DNA of 64,000 nt from Leptolyngbya sp. BL0902 (lineage in GTDB: Bacteria; Cyanobacteriota; Cyanobacteriia; Phormidesmidales; Phormidesmidaceae). Position 1 is the stretch's first letter, and each line of letters opens with the position of its first letter. The translations under genes and the position numbers were made by a program. The notes below the pieces were generated by a model. That model was not told the origin of the DNA, made no database searches, and saw only the letters and a program-made list of their open reading frames with translations. Below are positions 18,703-28,788 of this stretch, piece after piece. The stretch is from contig NZ_CP046155.1 of assembly GCF_016403105.1 (NCBI RefSeq), positions 3,253,906 to 3,317,905 of the forward strand, in the 5' to 3' direction.

Positions 18703-19350
18703 CTAAAGGTCTAACGCAAGCTGACAACCTCGGAAGGACTGGCGGTGTTGTCGGGTCGGCCCTAGGGTTTGAATGGCTTGGCGATGTTCGGCGCTGCCAT
18801 AGCCCTTATGCTTAGCCAGTCCATAGCCTGGATAGCGACAGTCTAGGCGGATAATCAACTGGTCGCGCCACACTTTAGCCAGAATACTCGCAGCGGCGAT
18901 GGCCGTATCGCTCTGATCTCCCTGAATCACGGTTTGCTGAGGGATAGCTAGGTGGGGAATCCTCTGGTTGCCATCCACTCGACACAGGGTTGGGGGCGGA
19001 GACAAACGACGCACCGCCCGATGCATCGCCAGCAGAGATGCCTGCAAAATGTTGATCCGATCAATCTCCTGCACCGAGGCATAGCCAATGGCACAGGTGG
19101 TCGCCAAGGCTTTAATCGGCTCAATGAGCAGCTCTCGGCGGCGAGGGCTGAGGCGCTTGCTGTCGGTCACGCCTAGGGATTGTAGATCCATCGCTGCCGA
19201 TTCAGACAAAATCACCGCCGCCGCCACCACCGGGCCAAACAGTGCCCCTCGCCCCACCTCGTCCACTCCGGCGATCAGGGGACTCAGTTCAGGGGGTGTC
19301 CTAGGTCTGTCACGGCCAGACTGGCCACCCCCTGCCATGGTGCTAGTCAT
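18703..19350 (-). CDS. rnhB: Ribonuclease HII
   Basis: 215-aa enzyme that cleaves RNA in RNA-DNA hybrids and at misincorporated ribonucleotides. Catalytic carboxylates occur in GVDEVGRG, VTDSKRLS and AAASILAKVWRD. ATG 19350 overlaps the last 8 bases of rne; ATG 19338 is an alternative that would give 211 aa. Longer readings to 19473 run inside rne. The overlap makes rne-rnhB a transcriptional and probably translationally coupled pair. Confidence 0.93.
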   Translation of the reverse strand: MTSTMAGGGQSGRDRPRTPPELSPLIAGVDEVGRGALFGPVVAAAVILSESAAMDLQSLGVTDSKRLSPRRRELLIEPIKALATTCAIGYASVQEIDRINILQASLLAMHRAVRRLSPPPTLCRVDGNQRIPHLAIPQQTVIQGDQSDTAIAAASILAKVWRDQLIIRLDCRYPGYGLAKHKGYGSAEHRQAIQTLGPTRQHRQSFRGCQLALDL

Positions 19351-21457
19351 CCGCTCCGCTGCTATTCGCCGAAGGACGGCGGCGACGACGGCGGCGCACG
19401 GTGCTGCCCTCTGCGGAGGCATCACCATTCTCAGTCGCTTCGACCTCAGGGGATGGTTTTTCTTCTGGGGCAATCACTGGCTCAGCATCCGGCGAGGGCA
19501 CGGGGGCAACCTCTGGTGTCCGCTGCATTTTGATAGGCACCTTGCTAGGCGCAGGCGGCTTGTCCGTCTCAACGGGTACGTCGGTGGCGACGGGTTCAGG
19601 CACAGCAGCCACCACAGGGGCTTCATCCTGGGGGGCGGCAACAGCGCCAAGGATTGGGGTAGGATTAGCCGCCGCGCTTTCCCCCGGTGCCCGAACGGCA
19701 ATGGTCACATTGCGAGGGTCGAGGATGGTTTCATTGGTGGCTAATACCAGGGGCGAAATCCCCATCATGGCGTAGATCCGCTGTTCGTCGGAGGTCATTT
19801 CCACCGTGACTACCTGGGGCGGTGCAGTGGGTTTCTTATCGTGGCGTCCCCCGCTGCGGCTGCGGCTGGTGCGGGCGGCGGGCTTTTCCTCCTCGGCGGA
19901 GCTATCAGCAATCGGCGCAAAATCTGCTACAGGACTGGGGAGATCCTTGGGCGCACTAGGCAGAGTTTCGCGGGGGATAGGTGCTTCTTTGCCAGTACTG
20001 CGGCCGGGCAGGGGTTCCCGGCGGCGGCGACGACGATTGCCCTTATTCAGCTTGTCCTGATAGCTGGGATGGTTGATCAGATCTAGTTCCTGCAAGTCGG
20101 ACTGGGTGCCTAGGCCATCTAGCTGCGATTCTCGCAGGGCAGGCGTCCAGCTACTCTCAGACCGGGCGCTGGGGTAGGAGGAGATCACCGGACTCAGGAC
20201 AGGTTCGTCCTCCGTAGGATGGGCACCAGGTAGATGCACCAGATGGCCCAATCCACTACAGGTGGGGCAGGGGCGGCCAAACAGTTCATAGATGTTTTGC
20301 CCCTGGCGTTTACGGGTCAGTTCCACCAGCCCCAGTTCCGACAGTTGAGAAATCTGGGGCCGAGCCTTATCCGACCGCAGGGCTTTGCTGAAGTGTTCGA
20401 GGACTTGCAGCTTGTCCCGCCGCGAATCCATATCGATGAAGTCAACGATGATCACCCCAGCAATGTTGCGAAGGCGCAGTTGGCGGGCAATTTCCGTGGC
20501 GGCTTCGCAGTTCGTCCACAGCACCGTTTCGCGGGCGGTGGCGGATCGAGTGAAGGAACCGGAGTTCACATCAACCACCGTCAGCGCTTCCGTTGGTTCG
20601 ATGATGATGTAGCCGCCGGAGGGCAGGTCTACCCTAGGTTTCAGGGCTTCGCGAATGGCCGCATTCACCCGGAAGTATTCCAGGATGGAAATGCGCTCCC
20701 GGTGTTGGTCAATCAGCACGCCGCCGGGGAGTTGGCCGTCGCTCCAGCTAGAGAGGTGCTGCTTCACCCGCTTCAGACCAGAGCTGGAGTCCGTGACAAT
20801 GCGGTTCACATCAGAGTTGTAGGTATCCCGCAAGACCCGCTGTACAAAGTCATCGTCACGATTTAGCAGGGCCGGGGGCCGGGTAGAGAGCGCCTGCTGT
20901 TGGATGCTCTCCCACTGTTTTTGTAGGGTTTCCAGGTCTTCGATAATGGCGTTTTCGCTAATACCATCGGCCTCAGTGCGCACCAGCAAGCCCATGCCAG
21001 CGGGTTTGATCAAAATGGCCAGGGCCCGGAGGCGGTTGCGCTCGTTTTCGCTACGAATGCGGCGGGACAGGTTGACGCCTTTGCCGTAGGGCATCAGCAC
21101 CAGATAACGACCAGGCAGGGAGATGTTGCCCGTGAGCCGGGGGCCTTTATTGCCCGTGGGCTCCTTCATAATCTGCACCAGCACCTTTTGCTGGGGGGCT
21201 ACCAGCTCGGTGATGGAACCAGCCATGCGCTTCAGCCGCAGGGGGCCGAGATCGGTGACATGCATAAACCCGTTGCGCTCACTGTCGCCAATGTTGACGA
21301 AGGCCGCATCAATACCGGGTAGGACGTTCTCAACGGTGCCCAGATAAATGTCGCTAACCTGGTGGCTCCCGGTGGCCACAATTAATTCTTGAATCTGATC
21401 TTCCGAGAAAACCGCAGCGATCCGATGCTGCTCAGCAATAACAATCTGCTTCGGCAT
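19343..21457 (-). CDS. rne: Ribonuclease E/G
   Basis: 704-aa endoribonuclease that starts most mRNA decay and processes stable RNA. N-terminal S1 domain (YLGTVENVLPGIDAAFVNIG), RNase H-like and DNase I-like core with catalytic Asp in VVDVNSGSF and VDFIDMDSRRD, Zn-link CPTC in RPCPTCSGLGH. After about residue 420 the tail is disordered. Near the C-terminus a run of seven Arg followed by PSANSSG matches the conserved cyanobacterial poly-Arg peptide shown in Anabaena to recruit polynucleotide phosphorylase. ATG 21457 follows GAGGAA. A ~350-base untranslated leader precedes it. Confidence 0.95.
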   Translation of the reverse strand: MPKQIVIAEQHRIAAVFSEDQIQELIVATGSHQVSDIYLGTVENVLPGIDAAFVNIGDSERNGFMHVTDLGPLRLKRMAGSITELVAPQQKVLVQIMKEPTGNKGPRLTGNISLPGRYLVLMPYGKGVNLSRRIRSENERNRLRALAILIKPAGMGLLVRTEADGISENAIIEDLETLQKQWESIQQQALSTRPPALLNRDDDFVQRVLRDTYNSDVNRIVTDSSSGLKRVKQHLSSWSDGQLPGGVLIDQHRERISILEYFRVNAAIREALKPRVDLPSGGYIIIEPTEALTVVDVNSGSFTRSATARETVLWTNCEAATEIARQLRLRNIAGVIIVDFIDMDSRRDKLQVLEHFSKALRSDKARPQISQLSELGLVELTRKRQGQNIYELFGRPCPTCSGLGHLVHLPGAHPTEDEPVLSPVISSYPSARSESSWTPALRESQLDGLGTQSDLQELDLINHPSYQDKLNKGNRRRRRREPLPGRSTGKEAPIPRETLPSAPKDLPSPVADFAPIADSSAEEEKPAARTSRSRSGGRHDKKPTAPPQVVTVEMTSDEQRIYAMMGISPLVLATNETILDPRNVTIAVRAPGESAAANPTPILGAVAAPQDEAPVVAAVPEPVATDVPVETDKPPAPSKVPIKMQRTPEVAPVPSPDAEPVIAPEEKPSPEVEATENGDASAEGSTVRRRRRRRPSANSSGADD

Positions 21458-21824
21458 TCAAATTCCTCATACAACGCTCACTAGGGCGGATAAAATGCAA
21501 AACTTTCACTGGGAATGAAGCCGCGAGACCCACAGAGCCTACCGAAATACTCCATCCAGATCGGGGAAAACGAGATTGCAAGGGTTCCACTGTCACAGCC
21601 GTCATAGCAACGGCTACGACGATGACATTGCAGGGCACACCGGGGTCACTCTGGGCCACCGAGCTACTTCGAGAATTCTTGGCGATGCCAGAACAGGCGT
21701 TGGAACGGCAAACCTGCACAAGAGCTCTTAACTAAAGCGCCCAGGGCTAAGGACTGATAGCCACCTAAACACTTGCCATGTGCTATCCGTCTAAGCACAC
21801 TTGGTCTTGTTTAGATGCATTATA
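21458..21824 (-). promoter_or_regulatory. rne promoter candidate and long 5' leader
   Basis: On the minus strand a perfect TATAAT lies at 21819-21824, with no good -35 at 16-18 bp. Transcription from it would give a leader of about 355 bases before the rne ATG. Long AU-rich leaders cut by RNase E itself underlie rne autoregulation in other bacteria, so a similar circuit is likely. No gene is credible in 21458-22006. Confidence 0.45.
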
Positions 21825-21956
21825 GCGTTAAGGCTTGCCCATAGCATATAACTGCGGATCTTTGTAGGGAGAATCCGAGAAAACTTGCGCCGTGGCCCCG
21901 AGCCTGCGCCCCCGTCCTGAACGGACGCCCTGATTTTGAGCGAAGGCGATGACCCT

Positions 21957-21995
21957 AAACAAAACCGCCACCGATAGGGTTTCCATCGGTGGCGG
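21957..21995 (-). terminator. Rho-independent terminator of rnj
   Basis: On the minus strand CCGCCACCGAT (21985-21995) pairs perfectly with ATCGGTGGCGG (21965-21975), 9-base loop, followed by TTTTGTTT (21957-21964). It begins about 11 bases after the rnj stop and separates rnj from rne. Confidence 0.88.
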
Positions 21996-22006
21996 CTGGG
22001 GGTGAT

Positions 22007-23770
22007 TTAGGAGGCCGAAGCGGCGACCGGACTACGCCCCCGCTTGGTTTGTTGAGGCTCGGCGGCGGTGCCTTGCAGCAGCAGCATTAGCAGCGGGTCA
22101 CGCTTATCCAGTTCGCGCCGCAGCAGCCGACGCAGATCGCGATCCATCAAGCCCTTGAGGCCATCCCAGTCGATGCTGGCCTGTCCTTTTTGGCCCTTGA
22201 CGATCAGTTCAGAACCGTGGGTTTCCAGCACCTGCTCCAGCACCTGCTGAACGGCCTTTTGGAATCGCTCTGGGTTGACGCTATGGGCGACGCCGCGCAG
22301 TTGCACCGTTGGCCCCGCCACCAGTTTGCCGTTATCGCCAATGGTGGCGGCAATGGTGACAACGCCATCCTCCGCCAGTTGTTGGCGATCCTTGAGAATG
22401 TCGCGACCCACCACACCCACACGGGAGGAATCCACCAGTTCAATGCCGGAGGGCACTTTCCCCGCCACACGAATACCGGAGGGATCCAACTCGACCATAT
22501 CGCCGTTTTGGATAATCACCATATTCTCCGCCGGAATCCCCATGCTTTGGGCGGTTTCGGCATGTTTCACCAGCATCCGGTGCTCGCCGTGGACGGGCAG
22601 GAAATACTTGGGCTTGGTCAGGGCCAGCATCAGTTTGTGGTCTTCTTGGGAGCCATGGCCCGAAACGTGGATGCCCTTATCCTTGCCGTAGACCACCTTA
22701 GCTCCGCGCATCATCAGCTTGTCGATGGTGTTGACCACGGCGATGGTGTTGCCGGGAATGGGGTTAGCGGAGAACACCACGGTATCTCCCCGCTTGATTT
22801 TGAGCTGGCGGTGGGAATCTTCGGCAATGCGAGTGAGGGCCGCCAGCGGTTCGCCCTGGGAACCCGTGGTGAGGATCAGCACGTTTTCATCGGCGGTTTG
22901 GCCCAGGTTGCGGAGGGGCAAAAACAGGCTTTCTGGGCATTTGATGTAGCCCAAATCCCGCGCATGGGCAATCACGTTGAGCATGGAACGCCCCACCACA
23001 AACACCTTGCGGTTGTGCTTTTGGGCCAGTTCCAAAATCATGTTGACCCGGTGCACCGAGGAAGAGAAGGTGGTGACGAACAGCCGACCTTCCGCCTTGC
23101 CAAACTCCCGATCCAGGTTGGGGAACACCGACCGCTCCGAAGGCGTGTGACCGGGCAGTTCGGCATTGGTGGAGTCGCTGATTAGGCACAGCACGCCCCG
23201 TTCGCCCGCTTCGGCCAGCCGCTGCACGTCAAAGGTTTCGCCATCCACGGGGGTGAAATCAAACTTGAAGTCGCCCGTGTGGATCACCACGCCGACGGGG
23301 GTGTGGATAATCACCGAGCAGCTATCGGCGATGGAGTGGGTGTTGCGAATGTACTCCACCAAAAACGAGTTACCGACCCGTACCGTTTCGCGGGGGCGCA
23401 CCTGGCGCAGTTCCGTGCGGTCGGCCACCCCGGCTTCCTCCAGTTTGTCCTCCAGCAGGGCCATGGCGAGGCGGGGGCCGTAGATCACCGGAATATCAAA
23501 CTGCTTGAGGTGGAAGGCAATGCCGCCAATGTGGTCTTCGTGGCCGTGGGTAACGATCATGCCCTTGATTTTGTCGCGGTTTTCCCGCAGGTAGGTGACA
23601 TCAGGCAGAACGATGTTGACCCCGTGCATCCCGTCGGTGGGAAAGGCCAAGCCGGCATCGAGCAACATGATTTCGTTGTTGATCTCAAACACACAGGTGT
23701 TTTTGCCGATTTCGTGCAGCCCCCCTAGGGGAACAATTTTGAGGGCTGACTGGTTTTGTTTGGCTGTCAT
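22007..23770 (-). CDS. rnj: Ribonuclease J
   Basis: 587-aa metallo-beta-lactamase/beta-CASP ribonuclease with endo- and 5'-exonuclease activity. Metal motifs: HGHEDHIGG (residues about 75-83), the THS/GD segments (NTHSIADS, HTGDFKFD), beta-CASP part (FVVGRSM, TGSQGEP) and C-terminal HVSGHGSQEDHK and PVHGEHR. ATG 23770. Downstream of asd and dapA on the same strand, an order often kept in cyanobacteria, but separated from dapA by 511 bases with its own probable promoter. rne lies next downstream. Confidence 0.96.
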   Translation of the reverse strand: MTAKQNQSALKIVPLGGLHEIGKNTCVFEINNEIMLLDAGLAFPTDGMHGVNIVLPDVTYLRENRDKIKGMIVTHGHEDHIGGIAFHLKQFDIPVIYGPRLAMALLEDKLEEAGVADRTELRQVRPRETVRVGNSFLVEYIRNTHSIADSCSVIIHTPVGVVIHTGDFKFDFTPVDGETFDVQRLAEAGERGVLCLISDSTNAELPGHTPSERSVFPNLDREFGKAEGRLFVTTFSSSVHRVNMILELAQKHNRKVFVVGRSMLNVIAHARDLGYIKCPESLFLPLRNLGQTADENVLILTTGSQGEPLAALTRIAEDSHRQLKIKRGDTVVFSANPIPGNTIAVVNTIDKLMMRGAKVVYGKDKGIHVSGHGSQEDHKLMLALTKPKYFLPVHGEHRMLVKHAETAQSMGIPAENMVIIQNGDMVELDPSGIRVAGKVPSGIELVDSSRVGVVGRDILKDRQQLAEDGVVTIAATIGDNGKLVAGPTVQLRGVAHSVNPERFQKAVQQVLEQVLETHGSELIVKGQKGQASIDWDGLKGLMDRDLRRLLRRELDKRDPLLMLLLQGTAAEPQQTKRGRSPVAASAS

Positions 23771-24281
23771 AAAAAACGTCTCGTAAGTAAAAAACAGAAC
23801 GGAAAAGCTAAAAATTGGTGGGATGGTCTAGGGCATCGTGCCTGACATGGGCGACCTATCCCTGGAACCTATGGCTAACCGGAAAAGCCGCTTTCTCAAC
23901 AGTGGGGAGTAAGGCATGGGAGAGGGGCTTGTCCAGTCGCTATCCCCCGTCCCTCAGCGAAGGAGAGATCGGGGCTGGCTCAGACGGCATCGATGGCGAT
24001 GGGGAAAAGGGGTAAAACGCAACAGCGCATAGAGGAGAAATCCTAGGAGAAGGAGTAGAGAACAACGTCGGAATTTTCAGCGTTTATGGGAAATGGGCAA
24101 GATGAATAGATCAAACAGGTAGTAGAACAAAAGTAGACGAAACTAAATAGAGAGTAGTCAAGGAGTCAATGGCCAGGAGGATTGAGTTGTCGGACAAGCC
24201 AGAGGATCTAGAGGAGCTTTATCGAGGCATCGCCTGAAGGGTAAGGCGAATCTAGGAATTAGGACTAACGCAATCTAAGAC
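23771..24281 (-). promoter_or_regulatory. rnj upstream region: long pyrimidine-rich leader
   Basis: 511 bases without a credible gene. The plus strand is markedly purine-rich from about 24030 to 24250 (many GGAG, AGTAGA, AAGGAG runs), so the rnj transcript leader is pyrimidine-rich. A minus-strand promoter candidate is -35 TTGACT (24156-24161) and -10 TCTACT (24132-24137) with an 18-bp spacer, giving a leader of about 355 bases. Confidence 0.4.
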
Positions 24282-25166
24282 TTAATCTAGGGCTAAGGGT
24301 TGCAGCACTTGGTCTAGGAGGGACAGCACATCCTCCCCAGCGGGGCAAAGGGGCAGTCGCACAGACCCCACATCCCAACCCTGTTTTACCAGCGCCGCCT
24401 TCACCGGAACTGGATTTGTTGTTACAAACAGCGCCTTAAACAAGGGTAGAAGTTTCAGGTGAATCTCGGTGGCCTGTTTTACTTGGCCCGCTTCGTAGGC
24501 TTGCACCATCTGCTGAACCTGATCGCCGACGAGATGACTGGCCACACTCACAACTCCGCAACCGCCCACGGACAGCGTCGGCAGGGTGAGAGAATCATCG
24601 CCGGAGTAGATCAAAAAATCGGCGGGGGTATGGCAGCGGATTTGGCTAACCTGATCCAGACTACCGCTAGCTTCCTTGATCGCCAGGATGTTGTCAACCT
24701 CCGCCAGACGAGTTACCGTCTCCACGGCGAGGTTACACCCCGTCCGTCCCGGAATGTTGTAGAGCATGATCGGCAGATCGGGCACCGCCTCAGCGATCTG
24801 TCGAAAGTGCTGGTAGAGGCCCTCTTGGGGCGGTTTGTTGTAGTAGGGCACCACCTGAAGCGCCCCATCCAGGTCGAGGTGGCTGGCTTTTTGGGTGGCC
24901 TCAATGGCTTCGTGGGTGGAGTTAGACCCCGTCCCCGCCACCACCTTGGCCCGACCGCCCACCGCCTGCTTCACCGCCTGGAACAGTTGGTATTCCTCAT
25001 CCCAGGTCAGGGTCGGTGATTCTCCTGTGGTACCGCACACCACCAGGCCATCGCTACCGTGGTTGACCAAGTGATCCGCCAGACGTTCGGCCATTGCGTA
25101 ATCGACGGAGCCATCCTGAGAGAATGGCGTCACCATGGCCGTAAGCACTCTGCCGAAATATACCAC
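24282..25166 (-). CDS. dapA: 4-hydroxy-tetrahydrodipicolinate synthase
   Basis: 294-aa class I aldolase that condenses pyruvate with aspartate semialdehyde at the branch to lysine and diaminopimelate. Motifs: [18 protein letters not shown], the Tyr of YNIPGRTG and Schiff-base Lys of AIKEASG. The start is GTG 25166 ([14 protein letters not shown] is the conserved N-terminus). It is 126 bp downstream of asd, whose product is its substrate-forming enzyme. Confidence 0.96.
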   Translation of the reverse strand: MVYFGRVLTAMVTPFSQDGSVDYAMAERLADHLVNHGSDGLVVCGTTGESPTLTWDEEYQLFQAVKQAVGGRAKVVAGTGSNSTHEAIEATQKASHLDLDGALQVVPYYNKPPQEGLYQHFRQIAEAVPDLPIMLYNIPGRTGCNLAVETVTRLAEVDNILAIKEASGSLDQVSQIRCHTPADFLIYSGDDSLTLPTLSVGGCGVVSVASHLVGDQVQQMVQAYEAGQVKQATEIHLKLLPLFKALFVTTNPVPVKAALVKQGWDVGSVRLPLCPAGEDVLSLLDQVLQPLALD

Positions 25167-25292
25167 TCGAATCTACTGTCCTCTGGGTTAAGGGCAGGAC
25201 GCCGCCCGCCTGACGTTTGGATTATACCAACTTAGCCGAAAATCTCAGGATGTGAGTTCCCTAAGTCCGTGATTAGATGGCCTAGATCGCTC

Positions 25293-26327
25293 CTAGGCCG
25301 TGACGGGATCCGCTACTCCGGCCTTGACAGTGAGCAATTCCGCAATTTGGACGGCATTGAGGGCCGCGCCCTTGCGAATTTGGTCGCCGCAGAGCCACAG
25401 TTCCAGGGCGTTGGGGTTGGACAAATCCTGACGGATACGCCCCACCAGCACGTCATCCTGGCCGCTGGCCTCCATGGGCATGGGGAAATAGTTGCGGCCC
25501 CAGTCTTCCACCACCTTCACCCCAGGGGCTTGGCTGAGCAGTTGCTTGGCTTCGGCCACGGGGAAGGGGGAACCAAACTCAATGTTCAGCGCTTCGGAGT
25601 GGGCTCGCAATACGGGAACCCGTACACAGGTGGCCGAAATCCGCAGGCTGGCATCCCCAAAAATCTTGCGGGTTTCGTTCACCATTTTCATTTCCTCCTG
25701 GCAATAGCCCAACTCGTTCAGTTCCGAGTTGTGGGGAAACAGATTGAAGGCCAAGGGATAGGGAAAGGCTTCGGCCACGGGTTCTTCACCGTTCAAAATC
25801 GCCTGGGCTTGGCGCTTCACCTCTTCCATGGCCCGTGCCCCCGCGCCGCTGGCGGATTGATAGGTGGCCACCACCAGCCGCTGAATGGGCCGCACCTGAT
25901 GCAGGGGCCACAGGGCCAAGGACATCAGAATGGTGGTGCAGTTGGGGTTGGCGATGATGCCCTGGTGCTGGTAGGTGGCTTCTGGGTTCACCTCTGGCAC
26001 CACCAGGGGAACGGTGGGATCCATGCGGAAGGCGCTGGAGTTGTCGATGGAAACGGCCCCCGCCGCTGCGGCCTTGGGCAACCATTCCTTAGAAATGGAT
26101 CCCCCTGCCGAAGCCAGCACCAAATCCACCCCGTCGAAGGCTCCATCAGCCAAGGCTTCCACGGTCAAAGTTTCGCCCATGAAGGGGATCTGGGTGCCCG
26201 CCGACCGGGAGGAGGCCAGCAGCTTCAGGGTTTTGACGGGAAACGACCGCTGTTCCAAAAGGGCTAAAAGCTCGGCCCCCACCGCCCCAGTGGCTCCCAA
26301 AACAGCGACATTCAACCCGTTTGCCAC
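25293..26327 (-). CDS. asd: Aspartate-semialdehyde dehydrogenase
   Basis: 344-aa NADPH-dependent enzyme reducing aspartyl phosphate to the semialdehyde. Nucleotide-binding VLGATGAVG near the N-terminus, SSxRSAG phosphate loop, catalytic Cys in NPNCTTI, and the ATCVRVPVLRAHSEA segment. ATG 26327. It diverges from tig and heads asd-dapA. Confidence 0.97.
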   Translation of the reverse strand: MANGLNVAVLGATGAVGAELLALLEQRSFPVKTLKLLASSRSAGTQIPFMGETLTVEALADGAFDGVDLVLASAGGSISKEWLPKAAAAGAVSIDNSSAFRMDPTVPLVVPEVNPEATYQHQGIIANPNCTTILMSLALWPLHQVRPIQRLVVATYQSASGAGARAMEEVKRQAQAILNGEEPVAEAFPYPLAFNLFPHNSELNELGYCQEEMKMVNETRKIFGDASLRISATCVRVPVLRAHSEALNIEFGSPFPVAEAKQLLSQAPGVKVVEDWGRNYFPMPMEASGQDDVLVGRIRQDLSNPNALELWLCGDQIRKGAALNAVQIAELLTVKAGVADPVTA

Positions 26328-26492
26328 AGCCGTTCTCCCGTTTTCTTTAAATGTTCCTAAACAAGCCTACCCGCTGATGGTAGCATCTGAGCCCCATCCC
26401 TCAGCGCTTTTGAATCCTGTCTTCATACCGAATAGGGGCTTGCCTTTGGAGTATGCTTATTAATTACGTCAATTTTTTTAGCAGCAGACCCC

Positions 26493-27905
26493 ATGAAAGT
26501 TACCCAGGAAGTATTGCCCGACAGCCAAGTTGGTCTGGAGATTGAGATCCCCTCAGAGATGTCTCAGAAGACCTACGACAAGGTGCTCCAGCAAATGATG
26601 CGCACCATCAATATTCCTGGCTTTCGTAAGGGGAAGGTGCCCAAGCCCGTGTTTCTGCAACGGGTGGGGATGCCTCAGTTTAAGGCAGCGGTACTCGAAG
26701 AACTGGTGCAGTCGGCGGTGGATGCGGCGATCAAGCAAGAAAAAATCGACGCCATCGGTAACTACCAGCTCAAGTCTGACTTCGAGGCGTTGCTCAACCA
26801 GTACGAACCCACCCAAGGGCTGACCCTCCAGGTGTCTGTGGACGTGCCCCCCCGCGTCACCCTGAAGCAGTATAAAGATCTGTCGGTGCAGGCAGAGGAA
26901 ATTAAGCCCGACCTGGAACAGGTGGATAAGACCCTGGAGCGCTACCAGAACAACCTAGCCACCCTGGTGCCCGTGGAAGATCGTCCCTCCAAAATGGGCG
27001 ACATTGCGGTAATCGACTTCGTGGGCAAGGTGCAAGACGAAGCAGGCGAGTGGGAAGCCTTTGAAGGCGGTTCCGCCGAAGATTTCCAGGTGGAATTGTC
27101 CGAAGGGCGCTTTATTCCTGGCTTCATTGAAGGCATTGCCGGGATGGCCCTAGAGGAAACCAAGGATCTGGATATTGCCTTCCCCGAAGACTATTCTCAG
27201 CCCGATCTGGCTGGCAAGCCCGCCCTGTTCTCCATCACCCTGAAGGAGATTAAGGAGAAGGAACTGCCGGATCTGGACGACGACTTTGCCCAGGAAGTGA
27301 GCGAGTACGAAACCATCGCCGAACTGCGGGCTTCCCTGGAGGAGCGCTACACCAAAGAAGCCACCGACCGCACCCAGAGCAACAAAAATGAGGCGCTGAT
27401 TGCCGCCCTGGTGGAGCACCTGGAAGCCGAAATCCCCAACACCCTGATTCAGCGGGAAGTGGATTTTCTGCTCACCCAAACCATCATGCAGTTCAGCCGC
27501 CAGGGCATTGACGTGAACAAACTGCTGACCCGCGAAATTGTGGACAACATGCGGAAACAGGCCCGTCCTGAAGCCGTGGCCCGCCTCCAGCGCACCCTGG
27601 CCCTGGGCGAAGTGGCCAAGCTGGAAGGGATCACCGTGGAGGAGGATGTTCTCGAAGCCAAGGTTGAGGAAACTATGGCCGAAATTGAGGACGTGAACCA
27701 GATCGATCCGGATCGGCTGGTGCAGGTGCTTGAGGAAGAACTGCTCCAGGCAAAAATCCTCACCTGGCTGGAAGGGGTGAACACCGTGGAACTGGTGCCC
27801 GAAGGCAGCCTGAAGCAGGCTGACGAAGCCGAAGATGCTGACGAGGCAGAATCCGTAGACGCCGCAGACGCCGTCGTGGACGTGGACGCCGCAGACGCCG
27901 AATAG
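26493..27905 (+). CDS. tig: Trigger factor
   Basis: 470-aa ribosome-bound chaperone and peptidyl-prolyl isomerase. Ribosome-binding signature GFRKGKVPK (residues about 45-53), FKBP-like domain around residues 160-245 (GDIAVIDFVGK, FIPGFIEGIAGM), and a long helical C-terminal domain. The last ~30 residues are an acidic Ala/Asp/Glu tail, longer than in many homologues. Followed by clpP and clpX, the usual tig-clpP-clpX group. Confidence 0.96.
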   Translation: MKVTQEVLPDSQVGLEIEIPSEMSQKTYDKVLQQMMRTINIPGFRKGKVPKPVFLQRVGMPQFKAAVLEELVQSAVDAAIKQEKIDAIGNYQLKSDFEALLNQYEPTQGLTLQVSVDVPPRVTLKQYKDLSVQAEEIKPDLEQVDKTLERYQNNLATLVPVEDRPSKMGDIAVIDFVGKVQDEAGEWEAFEGGSAEDFQVELSEGRFIPGFIEGIAGMALEETKDLDIAFPEDYSQPDLAGKPALFSITLKEIKEKELPDLDDDFAQEVSEYETIAELRASLEERYTKEATDRTQSNKNEALIAALVEHLEAEIPNTLIQREVDFLLTQTIMQFSRQGIDVNKLLTREIVDNMRKQARPEAVARLQRTLALGEVAKLEGITVEEDVLEAKVEETMAEIEDVNQIDPDRLVQVLEEELLQAKILTWLEGVNTVELVPEGSLKQADEAEDADEAESVDAADAVVDVDAADAE

Positions 27906-28088
27906 CGTCGGGCGTTAGGTCGGGGATGGTCTGGCCCTAGGTTTTTGGGTCAGATCGATCCCCCACCGGGGTAGCCCTTGGGTTTTGGGGCATAATGACG
28001 GTAGGGGGATGCGTTGATCCCAGAGGCGGCAGCCATCGCCCATCACCCCGATTTGCCCCTAACCCTTGCAATATTCCGTAAACCCACT

Positions 28089-28778
<690 letters not shown>

Positions 28779-28788
28779 GGTCAGATAG

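Noticed and set aside
19338-19473. Longer rnhB start inside rne
   Set aside because: The extra residues are the reverse-frame reading of the Arg-rich rne tail; the family N-terminus is reached from 19350 or 19338.
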